Made by a program: the position numbers and the translations under genes. From positions 2,322,980 through 2,386,979 of the forward strand of contig NZ_LR027842.1 of NCBI RefSeq assembly GCF_900607225.1: a stretch of 64,000 nt of DNA, in the 5' to 3' direction. Below, one piece after another: positions 9,189 to 18,359 of the stretch. Origin of the DNA: [Pseudopropionibacterium] massiliense. Its GTDB lineage: Bacteria; Actinomycetota; Actinomycetes; Propionibacteriales; Propionibacteriaceae. A model generated the notes under the pieces. That model saw only the letters and a program-made list of their open reading frames with translations, had not been told where the DNA came from and made no database searches. Within the stretch, counting starts at the first letter, position 1, and each line of letters begins with the position of its first letter.

Positions 9189-10612
9189 CCAGCGATGCCT
9201 CGAGACCACCCAGCCTGTCCGGGGCGTTCGCTGCCCTCGCAACCTCCGACTGGCATCCCCGACCCACACCTCGTCACCGGTTCCTCGAAGAGGAACACCA
9301 GCCGAGTTCCGACATCGACTGGCAGCTCGTGGTGTCACTGCGCAGACAAGCGGCGGAACAGATCGGGCAGGCCAGCGAACACTGGCTGGTCGAACACGGA
9401 ACGGTGATGCCCGAGGACGACCGGAGGGCCCGGGGCAGGGCAATCATTCGCGCCGTCGTGCACGCCCATGCCGAAAAGCTCAGCAGCGAGGGAGCGGCGT
9501 TGTGGCCCATGGAGCTGGAAACCGACTACGCCGAGGCCGTGGCACAGGCCATCTTCGGCTACGGACGGCTGAGCCCGGTCCTGAGCATCCCGGAGGCCGA
9601 GAACATCGAGATCACGGGGTGGGACTCGGTGATGATCCAGTACGGCGACGGGCATCGGGAATCCCATCCACCCGTGGCGGACTCCGACGAGGAACTGATC
9701 GAGGCCATCCGGTTCCTCGGTGAAACCGCGAACCCGCCGCGTCCCTTCGACGACGCCCACCCGACGATGACTCTCGCGCTCGGCAGCCGTTTCCGGCTGC
9801 ACGCCATCGGATTCGGGCTGAGCCACCGGCCGTCCGTCATCATCCGCCAGCACACGTTGACCACCGTGACGTTGAAGGAACTGGCCGACGGCGGCATGCT
9901 GCCCCTTCCCGTGGCCCGGCTCCTCGCGCAGGCCGTGCTGGCCCGCAAGTCGATAGTGATCTCCGGGGACCAGGGAGCGGGGAAGACCACCCTGCTGCGT
10001 GCCCTGATCGCTGAAATACCCCCGACCGAACGGTTCGGAACCCTGGAGACCGACTACGAACTGCTGACCCATCTGCAGCCCGGACGCCGCAACATGCTGG
10101 CGCTCCAGGCGAAGATGGGCCTCGGGGAGCAACAGGGTGACAGACACATCGGGGAATGGAGCGTGGCCGATCTCATTCCGGAGGCTCTGCGGCAGAACCT
10201 GTCCCGGCTCGTCGTCGGGGAGGTCCGGGGCGCCGAGGCCGGCGCGATGTTCGAGGCGATGCAGGCGGGAGCCGGCACCCTGTCGACCACCCACTCGCAC
10301 TCCGCCACATCCACCATCGACCGCCTCGCGGCTCGCGTAGCGCTGGGTGGGGTCCTCAGCATCGGGGAGGCGATGCGGCAGATCGCCCACAACATCAACT
10401 TCATCGTCCACGTGACCCTGCGCGACGACACCTGGCGCGGCGGTCTCAGGCGACGCTTCGTCAGTGAGGTACGCCAGCTGACCGGGGTCGTCGAGAACGA
10501 ACGCCCGACCACTCATCTCGTCTACCGCTCCGACCCGACCCCCCTGTTCCAGCCGGAGGCGACGATGTCGACCGAGCTCGCGGCTTTTCGGGAGGCGTCA
10601 TGGGAACGCTGA
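9185..10612 (+). CDS. tadA: TadA/CpaF-type secretion ATPase
   Basis: Cytoplasmic hexameric ATPase driving Flp/Tad pilus assembly or type II-like secretion, 475 aa. It has the VirB11/TadA pattern: an N-terminal helical region, EAENIEITGWDSVMI, a Walker A near residue 258 (GDQGAGKTTLL), an Asp box-like LETDYELL, a Walker B region (LSRLVVGEVRGAEA) and a His box (TLSTTHSHSA). GTG start at 9185 overlaps the preceding stop. The TadB-like gene starts 13 nt before this gene ends, so translation is coupled. Confidence 0.88.
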   Translation: MTSDASRPPSLSGAFAALATSDWHPRPTPRHRFLEEEHQPSSDIDWQLVVSLRRQAAEQIGQASEHWLVEHGTVMPEDDRRARGRAIIRAVVHAHAEKLSSEGAALWPMELETDYAEAVAQAIFGYGRLSPVLSIPEAENIEITGWDSVMIQYGDGHRESHPPVADSDEELIEAIRFLGETANPPRPFDDAHPTMTLALGSRFRLHAIGFGLSHRPSVIIRQHTLTTVTLKELADGGMLPLPVARLLAQAVLARKSIVISGDQGAGKTTLLRALIAEIPPTERFGTLETDYELLTHLQPGRRNMLALQAKMGLGEQQGDRHIGEWSVADLIPEALRQNLSRLVVGEVRGAEAGAMFEAMQAGAGTLSTTHSHSATSTIDRLAARVALGGVLSIGEAMRQIAHNINFIVHVTLRDDTWRGGLRRRFVSEVRQLTGVVENERPTTHLVYRSDPTPLFQPEATMSTELAAFREASWER

Positions 10613-11451
10613 TCGCCGCGGGGAGTGGCGCCCTGCTGGTCGCAGGGGTGGTTCTGGTGTTGACGGGGTTGAAACGTCGGACTCCCACCAGCCCGTTCCC
10701 CACATCATTGTCGGCACGGTTGACGGCTCGCTGGAAAACACTGAGGCCGCGACGCCGGCTGTGGATCGTTGCCTGTCTGGTCGCGGGTATCGTGATCGGG
10801 ACGTGGACCGGCTGGTTGGCAGCCGTGGTCCTGATCCCGGTGACTTTGCTGGGGTTCCCACACCTGCTGAGCGAACCGCCGAATCCCGAGGTGGAGATCC
10901 TCGCCGCCCTGGACCGTTGGTTGCGTTTCCTCGGACCCTCGATAGCCACTGGGAAATCGATCCGGGATGCGATCATCGCCACTCGCGCCCAGGTCCCTCC
11001 AGTGCTGATGACCCCCGTGGCACGGGTTGTCGCACGGCTCGACCTGGGGTGGACCACCCGGAAGGCGTTGCTCGCGATGGCCGACGAGCTCGAATCCGCC
11101 GACGCCGACAGGGTACTGGCGGCCCTGGCGATCGCATCCTCACGGGGTGGGGTCGGCGCCCGCCCCATGCTCACCGCGCTGGCCGAGAACACCCAGATGC
11201 GATTGCGCACCATGCGCGAGATCGCGGCGGAACGGGCCAAACCGCGGGCCGTGGTGCGCCAGGTCGTCGGCATCACGCTCGCGATCCTGGTCGTGGTCTG
11301 GTTGCTTTCCCCCGGTTATTTCGGCCCCTACGCAACACCCACCGGACAGCTGCTGGCGTTGACACTGACCGCCCTCTACGTGGGAGCGTTGCTGATACTG
11401 CGCAGCAGGACTCTCCCGAAACCGGCGGCCCGTTTCCTCAGGGGGGACTGA
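10600..11451 (+). CDS. tadB: TadB-like type II secretion F family membrane protein
   Basis: Inner-membrane platform protein of the Tad machine, 283 aa. N-terminal membrane segments (about 3-22 and 60-85), a cytoplasmic T2SF domain (ILAALDRWLRFLGPSIATGKSIRDAII ends the helix pair; ADELESADADRVLAALAIAS) and C-terminal segments (VVGITLAILVVVWLLSP; LLALTLTALYVGALLIL). Lies between tadA and a second F-type protein, the usual tadA-tadB-tadC order. Confidence 0.8.
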   Translation: MGTLIAAGSGALLVAGVVLVLTGLKRRTPTSPFPTSLSARLTARWKTLRPRRRLWIVACLVAGIVIGTWTGWLAAVVLIPVTLLGFPHLLSEPPNPEVEILAALDRWLRFLGPSIATGKSIRDAIIATRAQVPPVLMTPVARVVARLDLGWTTRKALLAMADELESADADRVLAALAIASSRGGVGARPMLTALAENTQMRLRTMREIAAERAKPRAVVRQVVGITLAILVVVWLLSPGYFGPYATPTGQLLALTLTALYVGALLILRSRTLPKPAARFLRGD

Positions 11452-11452
11452 G

Positions 11453-12337
11453 ATGAGCATCATGGGCCCGTTCATGGTGATGGGAATGGTGATCGGCGCC
11501 GGCACCCTGCTGACCGTCATGGGGACCCTGCGATCCCCCGTACGTCTCGCAGATGCCCTCGCAGCCCTGGACGGCTCCGCTCCCGAACCGCGGGAGACGC
11601 ATCCGGAGCACAGGGGCCTGGAAGCGCTCGGGGCGTGGTTGCACACCACTCTCCGGCTACCGATCACCCGCAACCAGCAACGTCTCCTCCTGTTGTCGGG
11701 ACGAAGCATCGCTGACTTCTTCGCGGAAAAACTGGTGCTGTCCACGACGGGGCTGCTGCTCCCCGCCGTCTGGCTCGTCATACAGGTGGTCCTCGGAAAT
11801 CCGACGACACCTGTTCCCCTGCTCCTGGGACCTGTTCTCGGGATCTGCGGATATTTCCTGGCTGACCTGAGACTGGCCAGAACGTCCCGGCAGGTGAGCA
11901 GGAGCACATCGGAGGCGGTTCACACGTTCTTCGACCTCGTCGCTCTGGAACGTCTGGCAAATGCCTCCGCTACCCAGGCCGTCACCCAGGCGGCCACCAT
12001 TTCCGACGCACCGCTGTTCCGCCGCATGACGGCCGGCCTGGAACGGTGTCGGTTGGAGCAGACCACCCCGTGGCGGGAACTACACCGGATCGCGGACGAG
12101 TGGGACGTGCCGGAGCTGGGTGATTTCGCCGACATCATGCGTCTCGAGGAGCAAGGGGCGGCGCTCGCCGAAACCTTGCAGGCCAGGGTCCGGGAACTCC
12201 GGGAGGGGCATCTGGCGCAGCAACGCGCCCGCGCCCAGGAGGACACCGAGGCCCTCACCATCTGGATGACCCTGCCCGCCCTGATCCTCGGTCTGGGCTT
12301 CATCATCCCGCCGCTGTTCATCCTCATCGGCATGTGA
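11453..12337 (+). CDS. tadC: TadC-like type II secretion F family membrane protein
   Basis: Second platform protein, 294 aa, starting 2 nt after tadB. Membrane segments at about 4-20, 95-140 (LLLPAVWLVIQVVLG ... LLGPVLGICGYFLADL) and 270-292 (LPALILGLGFIIPPLFILIGM). The T2SF core is seen as TSEAVHTFFDLVALERLAN and ELGDFADIMRLEEQGAALAETL. Probably forms a hetero-oligomeric base with TadB. Confidence 0.8.
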   Translation: MSIMGPFMVMGMVIGAGTLLTVMGTLRSPVRLADALAALDGSAPEPRETHPEHRGLEALGAWLHTTLRLPITRNQQRLLLLSGRSIADFFAEKLVLSTTGLLLPAVWLVIQVVLGNPTTPVPLLLGPVLGICGYFLADLRLARTSRQVSRSTSEAVHTFFDLVALERLANASATQAVTQAATISDAPLFRRMTAGLERCRLEQTTPWRELHRIADEWDVPELGDFADIMRLEEQGAALAETLQARVRELREGHLAQQRARAQEDTEALTIWMTLPALILGLGFIIPPLFILIGM

Positions 12338-12421
12338 GGACCAGCATGAAGAAAACCTGTGGAAAACGGAGACCGCGCCGATCGGCCACCCACAATGAAA
12401 CCAGATAGGGAAGAAGGAACC

Positions 12422-12601
12422 ATGTCGCCCTTGTTGATTCTCCTCCAGCAGCACCTGACCCTGCTCATCCCACCCCGACGCGACGAACGCGGGCTGTCGC
12501 AGTCCACAGAGAACGCCATCCTCCTGGCAGGGGCCGTGACCATCGCCCTGCTCGTGGTCAGTGTCATCACGAAATTCGTGGAGGCGAAGCTTCCCAAGTG
12601 A
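12422..12601 (+). CDS. Small Flp-pilin-like membrane protein
   Basis: 59 aa. A short hydrophobic N-terminus, then RRDERG followed by LSQSTENAILLAGAV and one membrane helix. This resembles a prepilin leader ending in Gly before a hydrophobic helix. The Glu falls at +6 instead of the usual +5 after the Gly, so processing by a TadV-like peptidase is uncertain, and no such peptidase gene is in the window. AGAAGGA lies before the ATG. Likely the major pilin of this locus. Confidence 0.6.
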   Translation: MSPLLILLQQHLTLLIPPRRDERGLSQSTENAILLAGAVTIALLVVSVITKFVEAKLPK

Positions 12602-12636
12602 AGCGACGAACGGAACCGTCCGGAAGGAATCCCAGC

Positions 12637-15233
12637 ATGAGACGAGTCGCACAGGCCACCGGCGCCACGGTCCTGCTCGCCATCCTGCTGCTGGGCGTGC
12701 CCTGGGCGTTGCTCCACTGGGGTCGGCTGGCGGACCTGGCGACGGTCGACTGGGGAGGCGCATTGTCACGTCCCGACGATGGTCGAGTCATCCTGGGGGT
12801 GCTGTCGCTGAGTGGCTGGCTGGCCTGGGGGATGCTCGCCCTGACCACCATCGGCGAACTGCTGCACGCCGTTTCACGGGGTCGGATCAGTTTCCACATG
12901 CCCGGCACGGGCTGGCTCCGTCCCGTCGTCGCGCTGCTGGTGGCTGCCGCCCTGTCGCCGCTGCTGGCCGCGAATGCGTCCCCGTCCCTGACGGATGCTC
13001 CTGTGGCGGTCGCGGCGCCGGCGGAGGCCCGCCCGACCGAACCCACCGACGCGGTGTCCCGCACCGCCCCGCGCGAGCCCGTCGCGTGGCGGGAGTACGA
13101 GGTGCAACCGGGTGACGAGCTGTGGGACATCGCGGCACGTGAACTCGGTGCAGGCGAAAGATGGCGCCAGCTGGTTGCCGCGAACCCGGGAATCGACGTG
13201 GATCACCCCCCTCCCCCGGGCACGATCCTGCGGCTACCCATGACGGTGACGGTGGAGTCGGGGGATTCCCTCTGGCACCTGGCGGAACGGCATCTCGGGG
13301 ATCCCGAACGCTGGCCCGAGCTTCACGAGGCCAACCGGGACCGCATCACCGATCCCGACGAGATCGATGCCGGTTGGGTGCTCACCCTGCCCGGGACCGA
13401 TGTCGCGGAATCGAGCACACGGCTGCACCCCACCCCTCCGGCCGTCACCAACGAAACGATCCCACCTCCTGTCTCGTCCCCGGAGGAGACGGCCCCACCC
13501 TCACCCACGCCGCACCCACGCCGTCCCCGGCCAATCCCCCCGGCCCGGTGGTCGAGGCCCCATCCGAGGAGAAGCACACCGATCTTTCCCACTACCTCGG
13601 GCCGATCGGAGGCCTACTGGCCGCCGGGGTCATCACCGGACTGTCACTGCGGCGGCGAAACGCCCTGCACACACGTCCCCTCGGGCAGCGTTCCCGCTCC
13701 GTCCCGGTTTCCCTGGAACGTTTCTGGACCGCTCTGGGGCGACGTGGCACGGAACACCGACTCGACGACCCGACCGATCCGTCCCCCACGGCCGTTCTCC
13801 TGGGCTGGCGTGGGCAGGAAGAGGTCTGGATCACTCTCGAGGAGAGCCGTTGTCTCTGGGTCTGCGGCAACCAGCCGGAAGTCCTGGGGATGGCTGCCAG
13901 CGCCTGGACCAGTCTGCTGTGCGCGGAGTGGTCGTCCGAGGTCGACGTGATGGCGGTTCATCCGCGCGAGGCCTGGGCGGAGGCCGTCGATGATCCACGC
14001 CTCACGGTTCTTCCGTCCACCGACGAGGCGTTGACGCGCCTGGAGCGGCTCTGCGCCGGTCGCCGCGTGGCGCTCGGGACGGGGTCACTCACTGCCGCAC
14101 GCTCGGATCCGGATCGGGCTGCGAACTTCGCCCCGGCGGTGTTCATCTTCTGCGACTCCCTGACCGCTCAGCAGACGACCCGCATCACCGAGGCACTGGA
14201 ACTCGGGCGGGTCGGGGTCAGCGTCGTCGCACCGGTTCGAGCGCATTCCCCCGCTCCTGGAAGACATCTGGAGCTGAAGGATGCGCGGACCGCGACGCTG
14301 GATTCCGGGGAGGATTTCGAGCCGCAACTCATACCGGGCCCTGCCCGACATGCCCTGGTCACCCTGTTCGCATCCTCGATTGCGCCGGAGTCGGAGCCCG
14401 CCCCCTGGTGGTGCGACGATCTCCTTCCCCCCGTTGAAAATCCGCTGCCCGGCAGCGGCTCCGTCAAGGAACCACCCATGGCCGCCGAACCCCACTCACC
14501 GACGCTGCTTCTCCTGGGAGAGGTGGACCTGGTTGCCTGCGACGGGCAACGTCCCACTCGAGCCGCCGGCCGTTGCCTCGAATGCTGCGCCTGGTTGCTG
14601 GTAAATCCCGGGGCGACCCCCACCCAGATGCGGGAATCACTGATGGTCGCCGAGAGCACCCGGCGTTCGAACATGTCCAGGTTGCGCAGCTGGTTGGGCA
14701 GGGGCCCGGAGGGGGAGCACCTCCCCGATGCCTATTCCGGGCACATCCAGTTGTCCGTCAGCGTCTCGAGTGACTGGGAGAGGTTCCAGTCGCTGCTCGC
14801 GGGCGGGGTCAACCGAGCCAGTGAAACATCGTTGGCCGAGGCGCTCGCGCTGGTCAGGGGAGCGCCCTTGGGAAGCTTCGAGTTCCAGTGGAGCTGGGCG
14901 GAACAGCTGCGCAGCGACATGGTGAGCATGATCGTCGACGCCTCGGCGGTGCTGGCGGATCGCTGCACGGCCCGCGGGGAACACACGCTGGCCGATTGGG
15001 CAATTTCCCAAGGTGTCCGTGCTGCCGGGGATGTGGAACCTCTGGTGGTGCGGCGGATCCGGTCTCTCGCCCAGCGCGGCGACCGGGCCGGAGTGGATCG
15101 GCAGGTGCTGCAGCTCACGCGATCGGCACGTGCGTCGGGACGCGACCTCGGGCCGGAGTCGGTGCGCATGATCCAGGAAGCCCTCCAGACCTGCCGTCAG
15201 GGACACCTCCCGGAACGATCCGGTGTCGCATGA
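12637..15233 (+). pseudogene. LysM-BTAD membrane regulator, split by a -1 frameshift
   Basis: Two open frames join into one protein of about 865 aa. The first frame (ATG 12637, AAGGAA 7 nt upstream) encodes three membrane segments (about 10-30, 50-75, 92-112) and two LysM domains (152-200, 201-253; EYEVQPGDELWDIA and VTVESGDSLWHLAE). The second frame, from about 13500, encodes a Pro-rich linker, a membrane helix (GPIGGLLAAGVITGLSL), a mixed region, a winged-helix-like part (14505-14700) and a C-terminal BTAD/TPR domain (14810-15200). The frames change within the Pro-rich linker at 13460-13530, which contains a six-C run at 13536-13541. LysM-BTAD proteins are known beside actinobacterial Tad genes. 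The shift could be a real mutation, phase variation or a sequencing error. Confidence 0.75.
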
Positions 15234-15248
15234 CCGCATACGCTGGGG

Positions 15249-17477
15249 TCAGATGACCACTCCGAGCAGATGGGGTAGAACCGCCAGCAAGGCGGCAATC
15301 ACCACCAGCCCGGTATCCTCGCGTTTCCATGCGGCCTCCCCGAGCCATGTCCTGGGGCCCGGGGCCGAGTAGCCGCGCGAGTCCATGGCGATCGTCAACC
15401 TCCCGGCCTGCCTGACCGACTCCACCAGCAGAGCGAGGCACAACGCCCCCCACTCGCCTGCCTTGCTGATCGGGGAGCGACCCGGACCGACCCCACGGAC
15501 CCGCCGCGCCCGCGAGATCTCCTGCCACAGCTCCGCGAACCCGTCGAGGCGGCGAAGGGCTGCGACCACCGCCAGGACAAGGCGCGACGGCAACCGCAGC
15601 AGACATCCGAGATGGTCCCCCAGGACCGAGGGTTCCAGGAACGAGGCGGCCACCACACCGGGCAGCACGATGAACGCCACCCGCAGGGCGGCCACCAGGG
15701 CGGGTTCGACGGCGCGGGGATCGGAGAGCAGCCAGTTGGACCAGGCGATGGACGCGATCGCGATTCCGGGGGCCATCAGCCTCCCGGGCGGGAACCGGAA
15801 CCGCAGCAACACCATTCCCGTGACCACCAGGGCGACCACCCCGATCGTCAGGGGCAGCAGTCCCCCGGCGACGACCCCCGATGCGGTGAGCAGGACCGCC
15901 CCGAGCAGCAGGGACAGCGGCCCTGTTCTCCCCAGCAGGCTCCCGGGTGCTGGTCCTTCAGTGGTTTCCGAGGAGCGTTCCTCTCCGCCCGTGGGCGGCG
16001 ATGGCAGGCGAATCCACCGGTTCGCGAGGCGCGTCAACGCGGCGTCGTGGGTTGCGACCAGCACCCCCGAGCCGGCTTCCCGGGCCGAGAGCAGAACCCC
16101 CGCCACAGCGGCCCAGGTCACCCGGTCCAGCCCCACGGTGGGTTCGTCCGCCAGGACGACCCCGGGTGCGTGGAGCACCGAGGAGATGACGGCCAGGCGT
16201 CGCTGTCCCCCCCCCGACAGGCTCAACGGGGGGCGGGCCCCCATGCCGCCGAGCCCCCCCGCCGCCAGGAACCGCCGGGCCCGGGCCTCCACGTCATCTC
16301 GCGACTGCCCCAGGGCCAGGGCGGTGGCGGTCAGGGAGGACAGCACGGTGTCCCCCACCACCAGGCCCTCCGCGAACTGCGGAACCCAGCCGGCTCTCGA
16401 TGCGAGCTGCCGCGAGGTGAGGCGCGCCGGGTCGTCGCCGCCGATCCTCACATCTCCCGAGACCACGGGCAGTGTTCCCAGGAACGCGGCCAGCAGGGTG
16501 GACTTGCCCGCTCCGCTGTCGCCACCGAGGGCCACCAGTTCCCCCCGGCGAAGCGTCGCGTCGACGTCGTGCAGCACCCGCCGCGGCTCGTCATCCCGGG
16601 CGTTTCCCAGGGTGAGCGGCGTTTTCCGACAGACGGTGATTCCCCGGGCCCGGGCAACGACCTCCCCCGTTTCCCCGCACGTGTTCCCTCCGAGCTCGGC
16701 GACTGCGGCGGGTTCCGGGTCGGGCGCCCCCGGGACCCACAGCCCCAGCCCGAGGAGGCGGGCGCCCATGGTTCCCAGGACATCCCCGAAGGGACCGTCG
16801 GCGAGAACACGTCCCGAATCGATCACCACCAGCCGCTCCACGATCCCGTCCCAGCCGGCGATGTCGTGATCTGCGACGACCAGGGTGGCGCCGGTGCGGG
16901 TGACCACGTCGTCGACCGCCTCCCGCAGCCGGGCGGCCGAGGGGGTGTCGAGCATCGCCCCCGGCTCGTCGAGGAGGAGCACGCCGGGTTTCATGGCCAG
17001 CGCCCCCGCCAGCGCCAGTCGCTGGGCCTGCCCACCCGACAACGCCGCCGTCGGGTGTCCGGGGCGAAAGGGAAAATCAACCAGTTCCAGCGCCCCGGCA
17101 ACCTGCTCACGGATCTCCGCGACCGGCAGGCCGAGGTTCTCCGGCCCGAAGGCGACGTCACGCCCCACGGTCTCGGCGACGATCGAGTCGAAGGGCTGCT
17201 GCCCCACCAGGCCGACGTCACCGCGACCCGTGGCCGCCGGGACTCCACCGACCGTCACCTCGCCCGAGAGTTCCCCAGGGGTGTGCTCCTCCAGCACCCC
17301 GGCGAAGGCCCGCAGCAGAGTGGATTTCCCCGCCCCGCTGACTCCCGCCAGCAGGACCGCCAGCAGGACCCTCTCCCCCGCCCCGATCTCGAGGGTCACG
17401 CCGTCCAGGAGCGGGTGATCGGCGCCCAGGGGCTGCCAGGTGAGCGCGACCGCCCGCAGCCGGCCCCGGTCAGCCAC
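15249..17477 (-). CDS. ECF transporter fusion: two ATPases plus EcfT (YkoD-YkoC type)
   Basis: Energy-coupling module of a vitamin-precursor importer, 742 aa. First ABC ATPase about 1-245 ([33 protein letters not shown]). Second ATPase about 270-490 ([39 protein letters not shown]). Residues 510-742 are the EcfT transmembrane protein, with the coupling motif SRARRVRGVG and a second helix near AMDSRGYSAPG. The 5' end overlaps the ykoE stop by 8 nt. A TPP riboswitch upstream of ykoE points to thiamine or hydroxymethylpyrimidine. Having all three subunits in one chain is compact; ykoD and ykoC are usually separate. Confidence 0.88.
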   Translation of the reverse strand: MADRGRLRAVALTWQPLGADHPLLDGVTLEIGAGERVLLAVLLAGVSGAGKSTLLRAFAGVLEEHTPGELSGEVTVGGVPAATGRGDVGLVGQQPFDSIVAETVGRDVAFGPENLGLPVAEIREQVAGALELVDFPFRPGHPTAALSGGQAQRLALAGALAMKPGVLLLDEPGAMLDTPSAARLREAVDDVVTRTGATLVVADHDIAGWDGIVERLVVIDSGRVLADGPFGDVLGTMGARLLGLGLWVPGAPDPEPAAVAELGGNTCGETGEVVARARGITVCRKTPLTLGNARDDEPRRVLHDVDATLRRGELVALGGDSGAGKSTLLAAFLGTLPVVSGDVRIGGDDPARLTSRQLASRAGWVPQFAEGLVVGDTVLSSLTATALALGQSRDDVEARARRFLAAGGLGGMGARPPLSLSGGGQRRLAVISSVLHAPGVVLADEPTVGLDRVTWAAVAGVLLSAREAGSGVLVATHDAALTRLANRWIRLPSPPTGGEERSSETTEGPAPGSLLGRTGPLSLLLGAVLLTASGVVAGGLLPLTIGVVALVVTGMVLLRFRFPPGRLMAPGIAIASIAWSNWLLSDPRAVEPALVAALRVAFIVLPGVVAASFLEPSVLGDHLGCLLRLPSRLVLAVVAALRRLDGFAELWQEISRARRVRGVGPGRSPISKAGEWGALCLALLVESVRQAGRLTIAMDSRGYSAPGPRTWLGEAAWKREDTGLVVIAALLAVLPHLLGVVI

Positions 17478-18105
17478 GCCGGACCAGGTGTTCCCGACCT
17501 GCGGGGAAGGCGTTCAGCGCCCCGGTCGCGGCCATCGCCCTGACCAGGGCCCACCCTCCGGCGCCGGAGATCGCGATGCAGGAGATGACGGCGCACCCGA
17601 GGGCCACCAGTTTCATGCCGAAGGTGTACTCGCCCTGGTAGACCCACCATTCCCAGCAGCACAGTTCGAGGGCGGCGGAGAGCGCACCGGCAAGCATCGC
17701 CACCCAGACGCGGAATCCCCGCCACAGGAAGACCGCGAGGACGATCTCGACCCCGAGCGCCTGCAGAGCACCCGAGACCATCACGTTCAGCCCCCACTGG
17801 TTCCCCAGCAACGCCTCGACGGTGGCGGCCACGATCTCGCAGAGCAGGGCCGCGCCGGGGCGACGCACCACGAATCCACCCACGACCGCGGGCAGCACCC
17901 ACACGCCGAGGGTCAGGCTCGCCAGGGGCGGGAAGGCCGTGTTGAGCGCCGCAGACATCGCGGGATACAGCAGCAGGTCCCATCCCCAGAAGGCGACACC
18001 CAGCGCGACGCCGAGAACGGCGATGGTCACGAGATCCACGGAACGCCACGCGGCGGGTCCTCCCGTCGCGAGCCGTGTCCTCGTCCTCCTGCTGGTTTCA
18101 GCCAT
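17470..18105 (-). CDS. ykoE: ECF transporter substrate-binding (S) component YkoE
   Basis: Membrane substrate-capture protein for thiamine or its HMP precursor, 211 aa with about six hydrophobic segments (LVTIAVLGVALGVAFWGWDLL; LTLGVWVLPAVVGGFVVRRPGAALLCEI; GNQWGLNVMVSGALQALGVEIVLAV). The FWGWD and YP(A)MS motifs near the start are typical of YkoE. ATG at 18105 with AGGAG 5 nt upstream. Cotranscribed with the ATPase/EcfT fusion and preceded by a TPP riboswitch. Confidence 0.88.
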   Translation of the reverse strand: MAETSRRTRTRLATGGPAAWRSVDLVTIAVLGVALGVAFWGWDLLLYPAMSAALNTAFPPLASLTLGVWVLPAVVGGFVVRRPGAALLCEIVAATVEALLGNQWGLNVMVSGALQALGVEIVLAVFLWRGFRVWVAMLAGALSAALELCCWEWWVYQGEYTFGMKLVALGCAVISCIAISGAGGWALVRAMAATGALNAFPAGREHLVRRG

Positions 18106-18182
18106 GTCAACTCCTGTGGTGCGCCGGTTTGTCCCGGTTTCCTCAGGGAGGCCGTGACGGGCACACCCGTCTCGGCCGGAGA

Positions 18183-18270
18183 TTCCCGACTCCCTACGCC
18201 GGTGCTAACCGGTTCAGGTTCGAGGGTCTGCGGTTTCCCGCACTCTCAGCGCAGCCGCGCTCCCCTGTCG
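18183..18270 (-). promoter_or_regulatory. TPP (thiamine pyrophosphate) riboswitch
   Basis: Read on the minus strand the sequence holds the THI-box core in order: ACAGGGGAGC, GCTGAGAGTG, ACCCTCGAACCTGA, then CCGGTTAGCACCGGCGTAGGGA split by the usual stem. It sits about 80 nt before the ykoE start, so thiamine pyrophosphate should repress the transporter operon. Confidence 0.93.
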
Positions 18271-18343
18271 TGTCGAAACGAACTCTAGTTGCTGCGCTTC
18301 ATCAGCGCATCCCGACCACGACCTCCCGCATGGACGGAACCTC

Positions 18344-18349
18344 CTATTA
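18344..18349 (+). promoter_or_regulatory. Candidate -10 box for a leaderless transcript
   Basis: TATTAC lies 10 nt before the GTG at 18360, which has no Shine-Dalgarno. The mRNA may start at or next to the start codon. No clear -35. Confidence 0.4.
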
Positions 18350-18359
18350 CGATGGCCCG

